From positions 1,860,001 through 1,924,000 of the forward strand of contig NZ_HG916855.1 in the NCBI RefSeq assembly GCF_000577275.2: DNA of 64,000 nt. Direction: 5' to 3'. The position numbers were made by a program, and so were the translations under genes. The notes beneath the pieces are model-generated. The model was not told the origin of the DNA and did no database searches. It was given only the letters and a program-made list of their open reading frames with translations. Shown in pieces: positions 34,534-43,736 of the stretch (position 1 is its first letter; each line of letters opens with the position of its first letter). Source of the stretch: Rhizobium favelukesii (lineage in GTDB: Bacteria; Pseudomonadota; Alphaproteobacteria; Rhizobiales; Rhizobiaceae).

Positions 34534-36369
34534 GTGGTTGAGAAAACTCCCTCCCCGCATCAGAACGCAGTTCAAGAGCAGGACGGATCGCGCCAGCTTC
34601 GCTCCAAGGCCTGGTTCGACAATCTCGCAAACCCTGACATGACCGCGCTCTACCTGGAGCGTTACATGAACTTCGGTCTGAGCCAGGAAGAGCTGCAGTC
34701 GGGAAGGCCGATCATCGGCATCGCTCAGACTGGCTCCGACCTGTCGCCGTGCAATCGTCACCACATCGAGCTCGCAAAGCGCGTTCGCGAAGGTATTCGT
34801 GATGCAGGCGGTATCGCCATCGAATTCCCGGTGCATCCGATCCAGGAAACTGGAAAGCGTCCGACCGCAGGTCTCGACCGCAACCTCTCTTATCTCGGCC
34901 TCGTCGAGATCCTCTACGGCTATCCGCTGGATGGCGTGGTCCTGACGATTGGTTGCGACAAGACGACGCCGGCCTGTCTCATGGCCGCCGCGACCGTGAA
35001 CATTCCAGCGATCGCACTGTCGGTTGGCCCGATGCTGAACGGCTGGTTCCGCGGCGAGCGCACAGGCTCCGGTACGATCGTCTGGAAAGCTCGCGAAATG
35101 ATGGCGCGTGGCGAAATCGACTATCAGGGCTTCGTCAAGCTCGTTGCCTCCTCCGCGCCCTCGACCGGCTACTGCAACACCATGGGCACGGCGACCACGA
35201 TGAATTCACTTGCCGAAGGGCTCGGGATGCAGCTGCCGGGCGGCGCGGCAATTCCGGCTCCCTACCGTGACCGTCAGGAAATCTCCTATGAGACCGGCTT
35301 GCGGATCGTCGAAATGGTTCGCGAGGACCTCAAGCCTTCCGACATTCTGACCAGGGACGCCTTCATCAACGCCATCAGGCTCAACTCCGCGATCGGTGGC
35401 TCAACCAATGCCCCGATCCATCTCAACGCACTTGCCCGCCATGTCGGCGTCGAACTGACGGTCGATGACTGGCAGACCTACGGCGAGGAAATCCCGCTTC
35501 TCGTCAACCTGCAGCCGGCCGGTGAGTATCTCGGCGAGGACTACTACCACGCCGGCGGCGTTCCGGCCGTCATGGGCGAGTTGATCAAGCACAATCTGAT
35601 CAACACGAGCGCGATGACCGTGAACGGCAAGACGGTCGGCGAGAACTACACCACGGCGACGATCGAGGACGACAAGGTCATTCGTCCGTTCGAGCGCCCG
35701 CTGAAGGAGCGCGCCGGCTTCCTGGTCCTGCGCGGCAATCTCTTCTCGTCGGCGATCATGAAGACGAGCGTGATCTCGCCTGAGTTCCGGCAACGTTACC
35801 TGTCCAATCCGAACGATCCGGAAGCCTTCGTTGGCCGCGCGGTCGTCTTCGACGGACCGGAAGATTACCATCACCGCATCGACGATCCGTCGCTGGCGAT
35901 CGATGCGTCGACGGTCCTTTTCATGCGCGGTGCCGGGCCGATCGGCTATCCGGGTGCCGCCGAGGTGGTCAACATGCGTGCGCCGGATTATCTCTTGAAG
36001 CAGGGCATCAGCTCGCTGCCCTGCATCGGTGACGGGCGTCAGTCCGGCACGTCTGGCTCGCCCTCCATCCTCAACGCGTCGCCCGAAGCGGCCGCTGGCG
36101 GTGGGCTTGCTCTGCTGAAGACCGGCGACCAGGTACGCATCGACCTCAAGAAGGGGTCCGCCGATATCCTCATCAGCGACGAGGAGCTTGCCGAACGGCG
36201 CAAGGCGCTCGAGGCAGCCGGCGGTTATGTCTATCCGGAGAGCCAGACACCCTGGCAGGAAATCCAGCGTACCTATGTCGGCCAGATGGAAACCGGCGCC
36301 GTGCTTGAGCCTGCCGTCAAGTACCAGCGAATCGCCCAGACCAAGGGCATTCCGCGCGACAACCACTAA
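34534..36369 (+). CDS. IlvD/Edd family sugar-acid dehydratase (L-arabonate/D-xylonate dehydratase type)
   Basis: I place the start at GTG 34534, which has AAGGAA 7 bp upstream, giving 611 residues; a longer frame from 34495 lacks a site. The protein has the IlvD/Edd cluster ligands in [15 protein letters not shown] (about residue 140) and [20 protein letters not shown] (about 210). The substrate-side pattern [13 protein letters not shown] and its length match pentonate dehydratases, which convert aldonates to 2-keto-3-deoxy acids, rather than IlvD or Edd proper. With the downstream FAH-family gene it fits a non-phosphorylating pentose route. Which sugar acid is used is not decided by sequence. 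Confidence 0.9.
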   Translation: MVEKTPSPHQNAVQEQDGSRQLRSKAWFDNLANPDMTALYLERYMNFGLSQEELQSGRPIIGIAQTGSDLSPCNRHHIELAKRVREGIRDAGGIAIEFPVHPIQETGKRPTAGLDRNLSYLGLVEILYGYPLDGVVLTIGCDKTTPACLMAAATVNIPAIALSVGPMLNGWFRGERTGSGTIVWKAREMMARGEIDYQGFVKLVASSAPSTGYCNTMGTATTMNSLAEGLGMQLPGGAAIPAPYRDRQEISYETGLRIVEMVREDLKPSDILTRDAFINAIRLNSAIGGSTNAPIHLNALARHVGVELTVDDWQTYGEEIPLLVNLQPAGEYLGEDYYHAGGVPAVMGELIKHNLINTSAMTVNGKTVGENYTTATIEDDKVIRPFERPLKERAGFLVLRGNLFSSAIMKTSVISPEFRQRYLSNPNDPEAFVGRAVVFDGPEDYHHRIDDPSLAIDASTVLFMRGAGPIGYPGAAEVVNMRAPDYLLKQGISSLPCIGDGRQSGTSGSPSILNASPEAAAGGGLALLKTGDQVRIDLKKGSADILISDEELAERRKALEAAGGYVYPESQTPWQEIQRTYVGQMETGAVLEPAVKYQRIAQTKGIPRDNH

Positions 36370-36415
36370 ATCCTCCGGGCGCGGCCAGCAGATCGCGTCG
36401 CCGAACACAGTCCGA

Positions 36416-36466
36416 TTGAGTACAATGGGCGCGATACCATCTCGGCATCGCGCCCATTCTCAATTT
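36416..36466 (+). terminator. Terminator-like hairpin after the dehydratase gene
   Basis: A perfect 12-bp stem (AATGGGCGCGAT with ATCGCGCCCATT, 11-nt loop) is extended by TTGAG/CTCAA outside a 3-nt bulge and followed by TTT. It lies 47 bp after the dehydratase stop and should separate it partly from the FAH-family gene. Confidence 0.65.
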
Positions 36467-36601
36467 GGAGACGAGGTCGAGATTCGTTGGTTTTGACCTT
36501 GCCCACCGGCATCAATTGTGGTCGATTTCGGCGCGCCGCTGGGTTGGAGGGCGGCCGGTTCGTTTTGATCTTGAGCGCGTCCATCGCTCGTGTGACGGAA
36601 C

Positions 36602-37768
36602 ATGTCGATGTCTTATGCTCTTCTGGATTCTGCCGCCGCCGGCGGCTTGTTAGTCGGTCGTGCCTGGAACCCCGGTGTTCAAGGCCCGAGCATCGTGGTC
36701 GTTCGGGATGGCCAGTTGGTCGACATCACCTCCAAAGCTGCGCCGACGCTGAGTGCGCTCCTGGAACAGGCCGATCCCGCCGCCTTCGTCCGCGCCGCGG
36801 GTGGTCCTGTGCTCACCACATTGGACGAGATCGCTGCCGTTGGCATCGGAACACCTGACCCGTCGCTGGTTCATCTGCTTGCTCCTGCCGACCTTCAGGC
36901 CATCAAGGCTTGCGGCGTAACGTTCGCGCAGTCGATGATCGAGCGCGTCATCGAGGAGAAGGCGGCTGGAAATCCCGATCGCGCCGCCGCGATCCGCGAG
37001 CGCGTCAGTACGCTGATCGGTGGTAGCCTCAACAATCTGAAGGCAGGTTCGGCTGAAGCCGCCAAGGTCAAGCAGGCGCTGATCGACGAAGGCATGTGGT
37101 CTCAATATCTCGAGGTCGGCATCGGACCTGACGCCGAGGTTTTCACGAAGTCACCGGTCCTTGCCTCTGTCGGCTGGGGCGCCGATGTCGGGCTGCATCC
37201 AATCTCGACCTGGAACAATCCGGAACCCGAGATCGTACTTGCCGTCAACAGCGGCGGGGAGATCAAGGGGGCAACACTTGGCAACGACGTCAATCTGCGC
37301 GACGTGGAGGGCCGCTCGGCGCTCCTGCTAGGCAAGGCCAAGGATAACAACGCCTCCTGCTCAATCGGCCCGTTCATTCGGCTATTCGACGAGAGCTACG
37401 GCCTCGATGAGGTGCGCAGAGCAGAGCTCGACCTCAAGGTCACCGGAGCCGACGGATTTGTCCTTCACGGAAAGAGTTCGATGTCGAAGATCAGCCGCGA
37501 TCCTTCCGACCTCGTCAAGCAGACCTGCGGCGCCCACCATCAGTACCCGGATGGCTTCATGCTGTTCTTGGGAACGCTGTTTGCGCCGACGCAGGATCGT
37601 GATGCGCCGAACCAGGGCTTCACCCACAAAATCGGTGACGTCGTCGAAATTTCGTCGATGGGCCTCGGCTCGCTCGTCAATACCGTGCGGCTTTCAACCG
37701 AGTGCTCTTCCTGGACATTTGGTATCACCGCCCTGATGGCAAACCTTGCAAAGCGGGATCTCCTTTAG
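36602..37768 (+). CDS. Fumarylacetoacetate hydrolase-family protein (GguC/AraD1-like)
   Basis: The 388-residue protein has a C-terminal FAH fold: EPEIVLAVNSGGEIKGATLGNDVNLRD supplies metal-binding acidic residues, and GDVVEISSMGLGSLVNTV closes the domain. The N-terminal third (YALLDSAAAGGLLVGRAWNP) matches the rhizobial GguC/AraD1-type group, associated with sugar-acid operons and proposed to process 2-keto-3-deoxy-pentonate. It follows the dehydratase gene by 232 bp, in agreement with a consecutive step in pentonate breakdown. The exact reaction is inferred. Confidence 0.82.
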   Translation: MSMSYALLDSAAAGGLLVGRAWNPGVQGPSIVVVRDGQLVDITSKAAPTLSALLEQADPAAFVRAAGGPVLTTLDEIAAVGIGTPDPSLVHLLAPADLQAIKACGVTFAQSMIERVIEEKAAGNPDRAAAIRERVSTLIGGSLNNLKAGSAEAAKVKQALIDEGMWSQYLEVGIGPDAEVFTKSPVLASVGWGADVGLHPISTWNNPEPEIVLAVNSGGEIKGATLGNDVNLRDVEGRSALLLGKAKDNNASCSIGPFIRLFDESYGLDEVRRAELDLKVTGADGFVLHGKSSMSKISRDPSDLVKQTCGAHHQYPDGFMLFLGTLFAPTQDRDAPNQGFTHKIGDVVEISSMGLGSLVNTVRLSTECSSWTFGITALMANLAKRDLL

Positions 37769-37884
37769 GCTTTCGGGCGACCGGCGCGGCTGCTGAAATC
37801 TTGCGCCGGGCGGGTTGTCTGCCTGTTCCGGCGCAATCGATCGGATATATGCTTCAGGAATGAAGCGGAATCGTTGAGGGTGCC

Positions 37885-38157
37885 ATGAACAAAGCCCTTG
37901 CCTTGATTTGCGTGCTCGCTCTTGTCGGGTGCACCACGAAGGACTTTTCCTCGCCGGGTCTCGATCCGATCGCCGGCAGCATCACCTATAGCGGCCAGCC
38001 GCGTACAAGACTGACGAAGTCGCCGCCGGGATCGACCTTCCCGCACAATTTCATCGACGAGTGGGGCCGACAGGTCGATGAGACCTACATGATACAACCG
38101 GACAAGTCGCTGAAGATCGTTCACAGGGAAATCCGGCCGATTCGCTTCAACCGCTGA
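37885..38157 (+). CDS. Small lipoprotein
   Basis: The 90-residue protein has a lipoprotein signal with lipobox LVGC (Cys16). The mature part is rich in Pro, Gly and charged residues (FIDEWGRQVDETYMIQPDKSL), with no known domain. TTGAGGGTG precedes the ATG. It is probably anchored in a membrane; function unknown. Confidence 0.75.
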   Translation: MNKALALICVLALVGCTTKDFSSPGLDPIAGSITYSGQPRTRLTKSPPGSTFPHNFIDEWGRQVDETYMIQPDKSLKIVHREIRPIRFNR

Positions 38158-38281
38158 ACAGCGCGGCCGGTGAAACGGACGAAGCTCGCCTGCCGATCGA
38201 CGATTCACCCTGCAACATCGACTTGTTGCGATCGCCAAGCTCTCAGATGGCTAGTCACATTCGTTTATCATACAATGTTAT

Positions 38282-38299
38282 GCAATTAGCCGATTGAAT
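38282..38299 (+). promoter_or_regulatory. Shared upstream element GCAATTAGC-N3-TTGAAT (copy 1)
   Basis: This element lies 114 bp before the XRE gene at 38396 and recurs with identical spacing 91 bp before the paralogous XRE gene at 48798. The TTGAAT half could be a -35 hexamer, but no good -10 sits at 17 bp here. A TTAGCC/GGCTAA inverted repeat (38286-38314) overlaps it. It is probably an operator for one or both XRE proteins. Confidence 0.5.
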
Positions 38300-38395
38300 T
38301 TGGCCCGCGGCTAATACACACTCGCCAAAGGGGTGCGATACCGGGTATGTGGTCGAGCGGATGAACATGACGCTAGTCCGGTACATGGAACATTT

Positions 38396-38851
38396 ATGAT
38401 GAATGCAAAGACGCCAAATGCCATCGATACGTTTGTCGGTTCTCGTGTGAGGATGCGAAGGCAACTCCTAGGACTTAGTCAGGAAAAACTGGCCGATCAG
38501 ATAGGCGTGACATTCCAGCAGGTGCAGAAATACGAGAAAGGTCTTAACCGGATCGGTGCCAGCCGACTGCAACGGATCGCCGATGTGCTGAGCACGTCTC
38601 CGAGTTTCTTCTTTCAGCAGGATGCGTCCGAGCCCTTGAGCTTGGCCGGGCTTGAGACTTCGGTCGCGGCCGACCCGGTTGCCGAATTCCTGCATTCGAA
38701 GGAAGGTCTCGCGCTCAATCGCGCCTTCCTGAAAATCACCGACACGCAGCTTCGTGAAAAGATTGTCGCTTTGGTCAAAGCCATGGCGCATGCGCAGGAA
38801 GGGCGTGACGTTGCCGGCGAGCAAACGAAACCTGGCGAAACCTTCGCCTAA
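38396..38851 (+). CDS. XRE family regulator (PraR-like)
   Basis: The 151-residue protein begins at the tandem ATG ATG 38396/38399. The helix-turn-helix spans about residues 17-70 (SRVRMRRQLLGLSQEKLADQIGVTFQQVQKYEKG, then IGASRLQRIADVL), matching the rhizobial PraR/PhrR group that controls surface attachment and quorum-sensing genes. It is a paralogue of the regulator at 48798, sharing the opening AKTPNAID, the HTH and the C-terminal FLHSKEGLALNRAF-like segment. Downstream is a stub resembling the start of the SARP gene that follows the other paralogue. Confidence 0.9.
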   Translation: MMNAKTPNAIDTFVGSRVRMRRQLLGLSQEKLADQIGVTFQQVQKYEKGLNRIGASRLQRIADVLSTSPSFFFQQDASEPLSLAGLETSVAADPVAEFLHSKEGLALNRAFLKITDTQLREKIVALVKAMAHAQEGRDVAGEQTKPGETFA

Positions 38852-38889
38852 ACGTTCAGCCTTATGACATGCTGGGCTTCGCCGATCAG

Positions 38890-39057
38890 ATGAAATTCAG
38901 CCTGGAAACCTTCGGAGCGATGCGCCTCATTTCGCCGGGTGGGGGAACTCTGCGTATTGTCGACGCTCTGTTGCAGGAGCTCAATGAGCACGCACCGAAA
39001 GAGCGCGTGCCATTGGCGAAGAGCATTGGGTGCGGCACTAGCGGTCCGCTGCGCTAA
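38890..39057 (+). pseudogene. Stub resembling the N-terminus of the SARP/TPR regulator
   Basis: From ATG 38890 the 55-residue frame begins FSLETFGAMRLISPGGG, aligning with LRLQTFGELRLTDEAGN at the start of the regulator at 49245, which also follows an XRE gene. Similarity fades after about 35 residues and the frame stops at 39057, overlapping the end of pepT. It is best read as a truncated relic of a second XRE-SARP pair, though a short unrelated gene is possible. Confidence 0.45.
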
Positions 39058-40286
39058 GCACGCTCTTCCCACACCTTTGCGAGTTTGACGAGCGTGGCGA
39101 CGGCCTTGTCCATGTCCTGCCTGCTGATCCATTCACGCGGCGAGTGGAAGGCGTGGCCGCCGGCGAAGATGTTCGGGCATGGCAGGCCCATGAAGGAAAG
39201 GCGCGAGCCGTCCGTTCCGCCTCGGATACTGCCGCGCACAGGCGACATGCCGGCGCGGCGAATGGCTTCAATGGCGTTTTCCGCGACCTGCGGATGCCGA
39301 TCAAGGACAATCTTCATGTTGCGATACTGCGGCTTGACGGTGAAGGTGTAGGAAGATCCGGGATAGTCGGCCATCACCTCCTGCACCAGCGCTTCGAGCC
39401 TACTTTCCTTGTCAGTCAGCCCAGCGTCCTCGAAGTCTCGGACAATGAGGCTGATAGCGGCCTTTTCCATGGAGCCGGCCAAACCGGTCGGATGGATGAA
39501 ACCTTCTCGACCTTCGGTCGTTTCCGGTGCGACATTCTTGGGTAACCGATCAATAATTGCGCCGGCGATCTTGATGGCATTCTCCATCTTTCCCTTGGCA
39601 AAGCCCGGATGGATCGCAACGCCTTCGATGGCAATCTCGACGCCGTCTGCCGAGAACGTCTCGTCTTCGATGTGTCCGGCGCTTTCACCGTCCATCGTGT
39701 AGGCAAACTGCGCGCCGAGCTTTGTCAGATCGACCTTGTCGACGCCGCGACCGATCTCCTCGTCGGGCGTGAAGAGCAGCTTAATCGTTCCATGCTTGAT
39801 GTCGGGGTTGTCCATGAGGATCTCAGCCGCCGTCATGATCTCGGCGATGCCCGCCTTGTCGTCGGCGCCGAGCAGTGTCGTCCCGTCGGTCGTGACGATG
39901 TCGTGGCCGATCTGGTCGTTGAGCGCCGGATTCTCGCTGACGCGAATGACCTGCTTCTTGTCACCGGCAAGCTGAATGTCGCCGCCGCGGTAGTCGCGCA
40001 CGATTCGTGGTTTGACGTTCGTCCCCGTGAAATCGGGTGCCGTATCCATATGCGAGCAGAAGCAAATGACCGGAACGGTCTTGTCTGAATTCGAGGGAAT
40101 GGTCGCGGAGACATAGCCATGCTCGTCCAAGTGAGCGTCGGACAGGCCGATCGTCAACAACTCGTCGACCAGCAAGCGGCCCAAGTCCTTCTGTTTCACG
40201 GTCGACGGCTGCGTCGACGATGCCGCATCCGATTGGGTGTCAATGACGACATAGCGAAGAAAGCGATCGAGGACGGTATCGGTCAT
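39054..40286 (-). CDS. pepT: Peptidase T (tripeptide aminopeptidase)
   Basis: The 410-residue M20-family zinc aminopeptidase has its metal ligands in ICFCSHMDTAPD (His/Asp), TLLGADDKAGIAE (Asp), LLFTPDEEIGRG (Glu) and IFAGGHAFHSPREW (His). It removes N-terminal residues from tripeptides in the cytoplasm. The start is ATG 40286; a frame 171 bp longer has no similarity. Its neighbours are unrelated and it looks like a stand-alone housekeeping gene. Confidence 0.95.
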   Translation of the reverse strand: MTDTVLDRFLRYVVIDTQSDAASSTQPSTVKQKDLGRLLVDELLTIGLSDAHLDEHGYVSATIPSNSDKTVPVICFCSHMDTAPDFTGTNVKPRIVRDYRGGDIQLAGDKKQVIRVSENPALNDQIGHDIVTTDGTTLLGADDKAGIAEIMTAAEILMDNPDIKHGTIKLLFTPDEEIGRGVDKVDLTKLGAQFAYTMDGESAGHIEDETFSADGVEIAIEGVAIHPGFAKGKMENAIKIAGAIIDRLPKNVAPETTEGREGFIHPTGLAGSMEKAAISLIVRDFEDAGLTDKESRLEALVQEVMADYPGSSYTFTVKPQYRNMKIVLDRHPQVAENAIEAIRRAGMSPVRGSIRGGTDGSRLSFMGLPCPNIFAGGHAFHSPREWISRQDMDKAVATLVKLAKVWEERA

Positions 40287-40545
40287 GGCGGGTCCAATCT
40301 GTGTTTTGCGTCCCACCGATATAGCCTTCGAAGATGGGGCGTGAATAGGGGTACTCGATCCCCTATGGCCGACCCGACCGCTGCCGAGAGATGGTGAACT
40401 CGCCGCCGCACCCGTACCCGTGACGACTGCGGTTGTGCTGTGGTGGGAGAATGGCAACGTCAGACTTAAGTCCGCCGTTGGAACCTTATGGCATTGAATT
40501 TAGTTCCTAGACCGCAATGTAAAAATATAATCATAGGAGTGGCGG

Positions 40546-40797
40546 ATGAGAAAAATTGTCCTTGTGGCTGCATTTATGGGGGCATTGGCATCGTGCACAG
40601 CCACCGAGAAAGGAACCGCAATCGGTGCGGGCACGGGCGCTATCATTGGCGGTGCCGTCAGCAATAGCTGGGGAGGCGCAGCGGTCGGTGCCGTGGCAGG
40701 TGGTGTCGCCGGGGCGCTGATTGGACGCTCGACCGAACGGCGCGGCTACTGTGTCTATCGTGATCGATATGGACGCACCTATGAGGCGCGCTGCTGA
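40546..40797 (+). CDS. Glycine-zipper lipoprotein
   Basis: The 83-residue protein has a lipobox LASC (Cys17) followed by a glycine-zipper (AIGAGTGAIIGGAVSN, then GGAAVGAVAGGVAGALIG) and a short C-terminal tail with two cysteines (YCVYRDRYGRTYEARC). Such proteins resemble the SlyB/YMGG-type outer-membrane lipoproteins. AGGAGTG precedes the ATG. A convergent terminator follows. Confidence 0.8.
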   Translation: MRKIVLVAAFMGALASCTATEKGTAIGAGTGAIIGGAVSNSWGGAAVGAVAGGVAGALIGRSTERRGYCVYRDRYGRTYEARC

Positions 40798-40815
40798 TAG
40801 GGGCAGCCGCTAACT

Positions 40816-40840
40816 GACCGCCTCGTTATGAGAGGCGGTC
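40816..40840. terminator. Bidirectional terminator
   Basis: A perfect 9-bp stem (GACCGCCTC with GAGGCGGTC, 7-nt loop) lies between the glycine-zipper lipoprotein gene and the convergent permease gene. It is followed by TATT in the forward direction, so it can end either transcript. Confidence 0.65.
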
Positions 40841-40859
40841 TATTCCCTCGAGACTTACA

Positions 40860-41702
40860 CTAGTGGGTGCTTTGCTGTTTTGCCCTTGCGACGATCTGCG
40901 TCGGGTTGACGAACTGCAAGGCGAGAACCAGCCAGAACAATGTCGTGACCATGTAGACCACCGCCATGGCATCGATCGACTGGCCTGCACGCACTCCTGA
41001 TGCAAAGACGGCGTAATAGAGCGACACCACCAGTGTTTGCGTCGTCGGCCCGGCAATCAGGAAGGTCAGCTCGAACATCGCGATGGTTCGCACCAGCACC
41101 AGCAGCAACGCAGCCAGCATTCCCGGCAAAAGCAGGGGCAGCAGAATTCGCAGGAACAGGCTCGTTGTTCCCGCGCCGAATACGCGTGCGGCCGCTTCGA
41201 TGCGAGGGTCGATCTGCTCGATGAACGGGATCATCACCAAAACAACGAAGGGCAGCGACGGGACGACGTTGATCAGCACGACGCCCCAAAACGTGCCGCC
41301 GAGTCCAAGCTGATAGAGGACGGTTGCCAGCGGAATGCCGTAGGTCAAGGGAGGGATCAACAGCGGCAGCAAGAACAGCAAGATGACCAGACGCTTGCCG
41401 GGAAAGTCGCGCCGCGCCAGCGCATATGCGGTCGTGATGCCCAAGATCCCAGAGATGATGACGACAGTAAAGACGATCTCGAAGGTGACAAGGACAACGC
41501 TGGAGAGCTGGAATTCCTTCCAGGCGCTGAAATACCAGCGTGTCGTCCAACCTGCCGGCAGCCATGTCCCAAGCCAGCGCGTCGCAAAGGAGTTGACCAT
41601 GACAGCGGCGATAACGGCGAGCAGATTGAGGACAAAGAGGATGGCCAGCCCCCAAATGGCGAAGCGCCAGATCTTTGAAGCGAGGCCCTGATCTCGGATC
41701 AT
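40860..41702 (-). CDS. ABC transporter permease (PotC/ThiP type)
   Basis: The 280-residue inner-membrane protein has six hydrophobic segments and the EAA loop PRIEAAARVFGAGTTSLFLRILLPLLLPG, as in spermidine/putrescine and iron-type importers. It is the last gene of binding protein-ATPase-permease-permease and ends near the convergent terminator. The gene before it ends 2 bp upstream. Confidence 0.9.
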   Translation of the reverse strand: MIRDQGLASKIWRFAIWGLAILFVLNLLAVIAAVMVNSFATRWLGTWLPAGWTTRWYFSAWKEFQLSSVVLVTFEIVFTVVIISGILGITTAYALARRDFPGKRLVILLFLLPLLIPPLTYGIPLATVLYQLGLGGTFWGVVLINVVPSLPFVVLVMIPFIEQIDPRIEAAARVFGAGTTSLFLRILLPLLLPGMLAALLLVLVRTIAMFELTFLIAGPTTQTLVVSLYYAVFASGVRAGQSIDAMAVVYMVTTLFWLVLALQFVNPTQIVARAKQQSTH

Positions 41703-41704
41703 GA

Positions 41705-42583
41705 CTAGCCTTTCGTGCCGCCGGCGGGGCCGCGGTAGAAGAGTGAGCGGGTGGCCAGAACGGCAAGTACGACAACCAGTTCCACGCCGCCCATGATGAG
41801 CGCGATGGTCGAACCGAGCGAATGATCATATTGCTCGAAGGCTGCCTGATAGGCTGCAATCGAGATGACGCGCGTCGGGCCGGCCGGCGCCCCTAGAAGA
41901 ACGGCGGAGGGAAACACCGCAAAGGCCTGCACGAATGCCAGGCAGAAGGTGACAGCGAGCCCCGGAACCAACAGCGGCAGGAAGACCCTGAAGAAGCGCT
42001 GTCGTGGTCCCGCACCCAGTGTCGCCGCCGCCTGCTCGATCGCGGGATCGATGCCGGTAACGTAAGACAGCGTCAACAGGAAGGCGAAGGGAAAACCGGT
42101 GATCAGCAACGAGGCGAAGACACCCCAGTAGTTATTCGTCAGCTTCACCGGTGCGTCGAGGACGCCGAGCATCAAGAGGGCATGATTGAACCAGCCGCGC
42201 GGCCCGAGAAAGGTCAAAAGGCCGTCTGCCACGAAGACCGTGCCGAGGGTAATGGGTAGCACGAGAATGGTGGTTAGCAGCCGCTGCCTGCGCATCAGGC
42301 GCACGCGCAAGGCAACGGGTACGGCAAAGGCGAGGTTGATCACCGTTACAGGCAGTGCCAGCCACATCGTTGCGGCGATCGTCTGATATTGGAAGGGATC
42401 GCTGAAGAACTTCGCGTAATTGGCATACCATGTGCCCTCTTTCGGCGTGAGTGAATCGGCCACACCGTAAAGGAATGGGTAGACGAACATCGCGATCATG
42501 AAGATCAGCCCCGGCAGCAACAAAAGCGTCTTGCCATCGAGACCGCGCCCAGCGAGCCGGGTTCGCAGCGAAGGGCCGCTCAT
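41705..42583 (-). CDS. ABC transporter permease (PotB type)
   Basis: The 292-residue membrane protein has six hydrophobic segments and an EAA loop (PAIEQAAATLGAGPRQRFFRVFLPLLVPG). With the downstream permease it forms the channel of a polyamine/iron-class importer. It overlaps the end of the ATPase gene by 4 bp. Confidence 0.9.
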   Translation of the reverse strand: MSGPSLRTRLAGRGLDGKTLLLLPGLIFMIAMFVYPFLYGVADSLTPKEGTWYANYAKFFSDPFQYQTIAATMWLALPVTVINLAFAVPVALRVRLMRRQRLLTTILVLPITLGTVFVADGLLTFLGPRGWFNHALLMLGVLDAPVKLTNNYWGVFASLLITGFPFAFLLTLSYVTGIDPAIEQAAATLGAGPRQRFFRVFLPLLVPGLAVTFCLAFVQAFAVFPSAVLLGAPAGPTRVISIAAYQAAFEQYDHSLGSTIALIMGGVELVVVLAVLATRSLFYRGPAGGTKG

Positions 42584-43680
42584 CGGCCGGTTCCTTTGAA
42601 GACCAGTGCCCGTCCGGCAATCGGGTGCAGCCTGGTCGATGCTCCCCGCGCCAACGGCTCATCTGCGCGGAAATAGAGTTCAGAGCCGTTCCCTGCCCGC
42701 GCCATGCCAAAAAATGCTCGCCCGCGATATTCCATGCTGCTGACGGTGGCAGCGATCCCCTCGCCGTTCGACGCGACCAGATCTTCCGGGCGGACCGACA
42801 GGATGGCTGCATCGCCGACGCTGAGCGGCGAACGCATCGTGCCAACGAGGCGGGCGCCGGCGACCTCGATTTCGGCCTCTGCGCTCGTCACACGCGTAAT
42901 GCGGCCTTCAACACGCGTCCTGAAGCCCATGAAGTCGGCAACTTCGACGTTCACAGGGCGCTGGTAGAGATCCTGAGGCGATCCGATCTGTTCTATATGG
43001 CCCTGGCTCATGACGACGATGCGGTCTGCAAGCGACAGCGCCTCGTCCTGATCATGCGTCACATAGATGGTGGTGGAACCGATCTGATCGTGGATGCCGC
43101 GAATTTCGGCGCGCATCTCGAGCCGCAGTTTCGCATCGAGATTTGAGAGCGGCTCGTCCATCAGCACGATTGGCGGACGAATGACGATGGCACGAGCGAT
43201 CGCCACGCGCTGCTGCTGGCCACCGGACAGCTGACCAGGCAACTTGTCGGCCTGGCTGTCGAGGCGCACGAGCGCCAGGGCATCACGGATGCGCTTATCG
43301 GCCTCTGGTCCCTTTATGCCCTGCATGGCAAGGCCGAATCCGACGTTCTTGCGCACGCTCATATGTGGAAACAGGGCGTAGCTTTGGAAGACCATGCCAA
43401 AGCCGCGGCGCTCGGGTTCGAGCTGGTCGATACGCGTGCCGCCAAGCCGGATTTCGCCACTGGTCAGTGCGAGCAAACCGGCGATGCAGTTCAATGCAGT
43501 CGACTTTCCGCAGCCGGACGGACCAAGCAACGCCACGAACTCTCCGGGTTCGATCGCAAGATCAATGCCGGTCAAAGCGTTGAACGCTCCGAAGACGCGA
43601 CGAATCCCATCGAGTTCCAGGCGCGCGTTCTTACGCGTCGATGCGGCGGCATTCGAAACCGAAGTCAAATCAATCTCCAT
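42580..43680 (-). CDS. ABC transporter ATP-binding protein (PotA/FbpC type)
   Basis: The 366-residue ATPase has Walker A GPSGCGKST, signature LSGGQQQRVAIARA, Walker B IVLMDEPLSNLD and a C-terminal TOBE region (ILSVRPEDLVASNGEG). I chose ATG 43680; a TTG two codons upstream is unlikely. No strong ribosome site is visible. It lies 56 bp after the binding-protein gene and overlaps the next permease. Confidence 0.9.
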   Translation of the reverse strand: MEIDLTSVSNAAASTRKNARLELDGIRRVFGAFNALTGIDLAIEPGEFVALLGPSGCGKSTALNCIAGLLALTSGEIRLGGTRIDQLEPERRGFGMVFQSYALFPHMSVRKNVGFGLAMQGIKGPEADKRIRDALALVRLDSQADKLPGQLSGGQQQRVAIARAIVIRPPIVLMDEPLSNLDAKLRLEMRAEIRGIHDQIGSTTIYVTHDQDEALSLADRIVVMSQGHIEQIGSPQDLYQRPVNVEVADFMGFRTRVEGRITRVTSAEAEIEVAGARLVGTMRSPLSVGDAAILSVRPEDLVASNGEGIAATVSSMEYRGRAFFGMARAGNGSELYFRADEPLARGASTRLHPIAGRALVFKGTGR

Positions 43681-43736
43681 CTGCAAAATGAGGTGGCCGA
43701 CCCGAGACGCGGCTCCGGGCCGGCTGCTTCTTTTGA

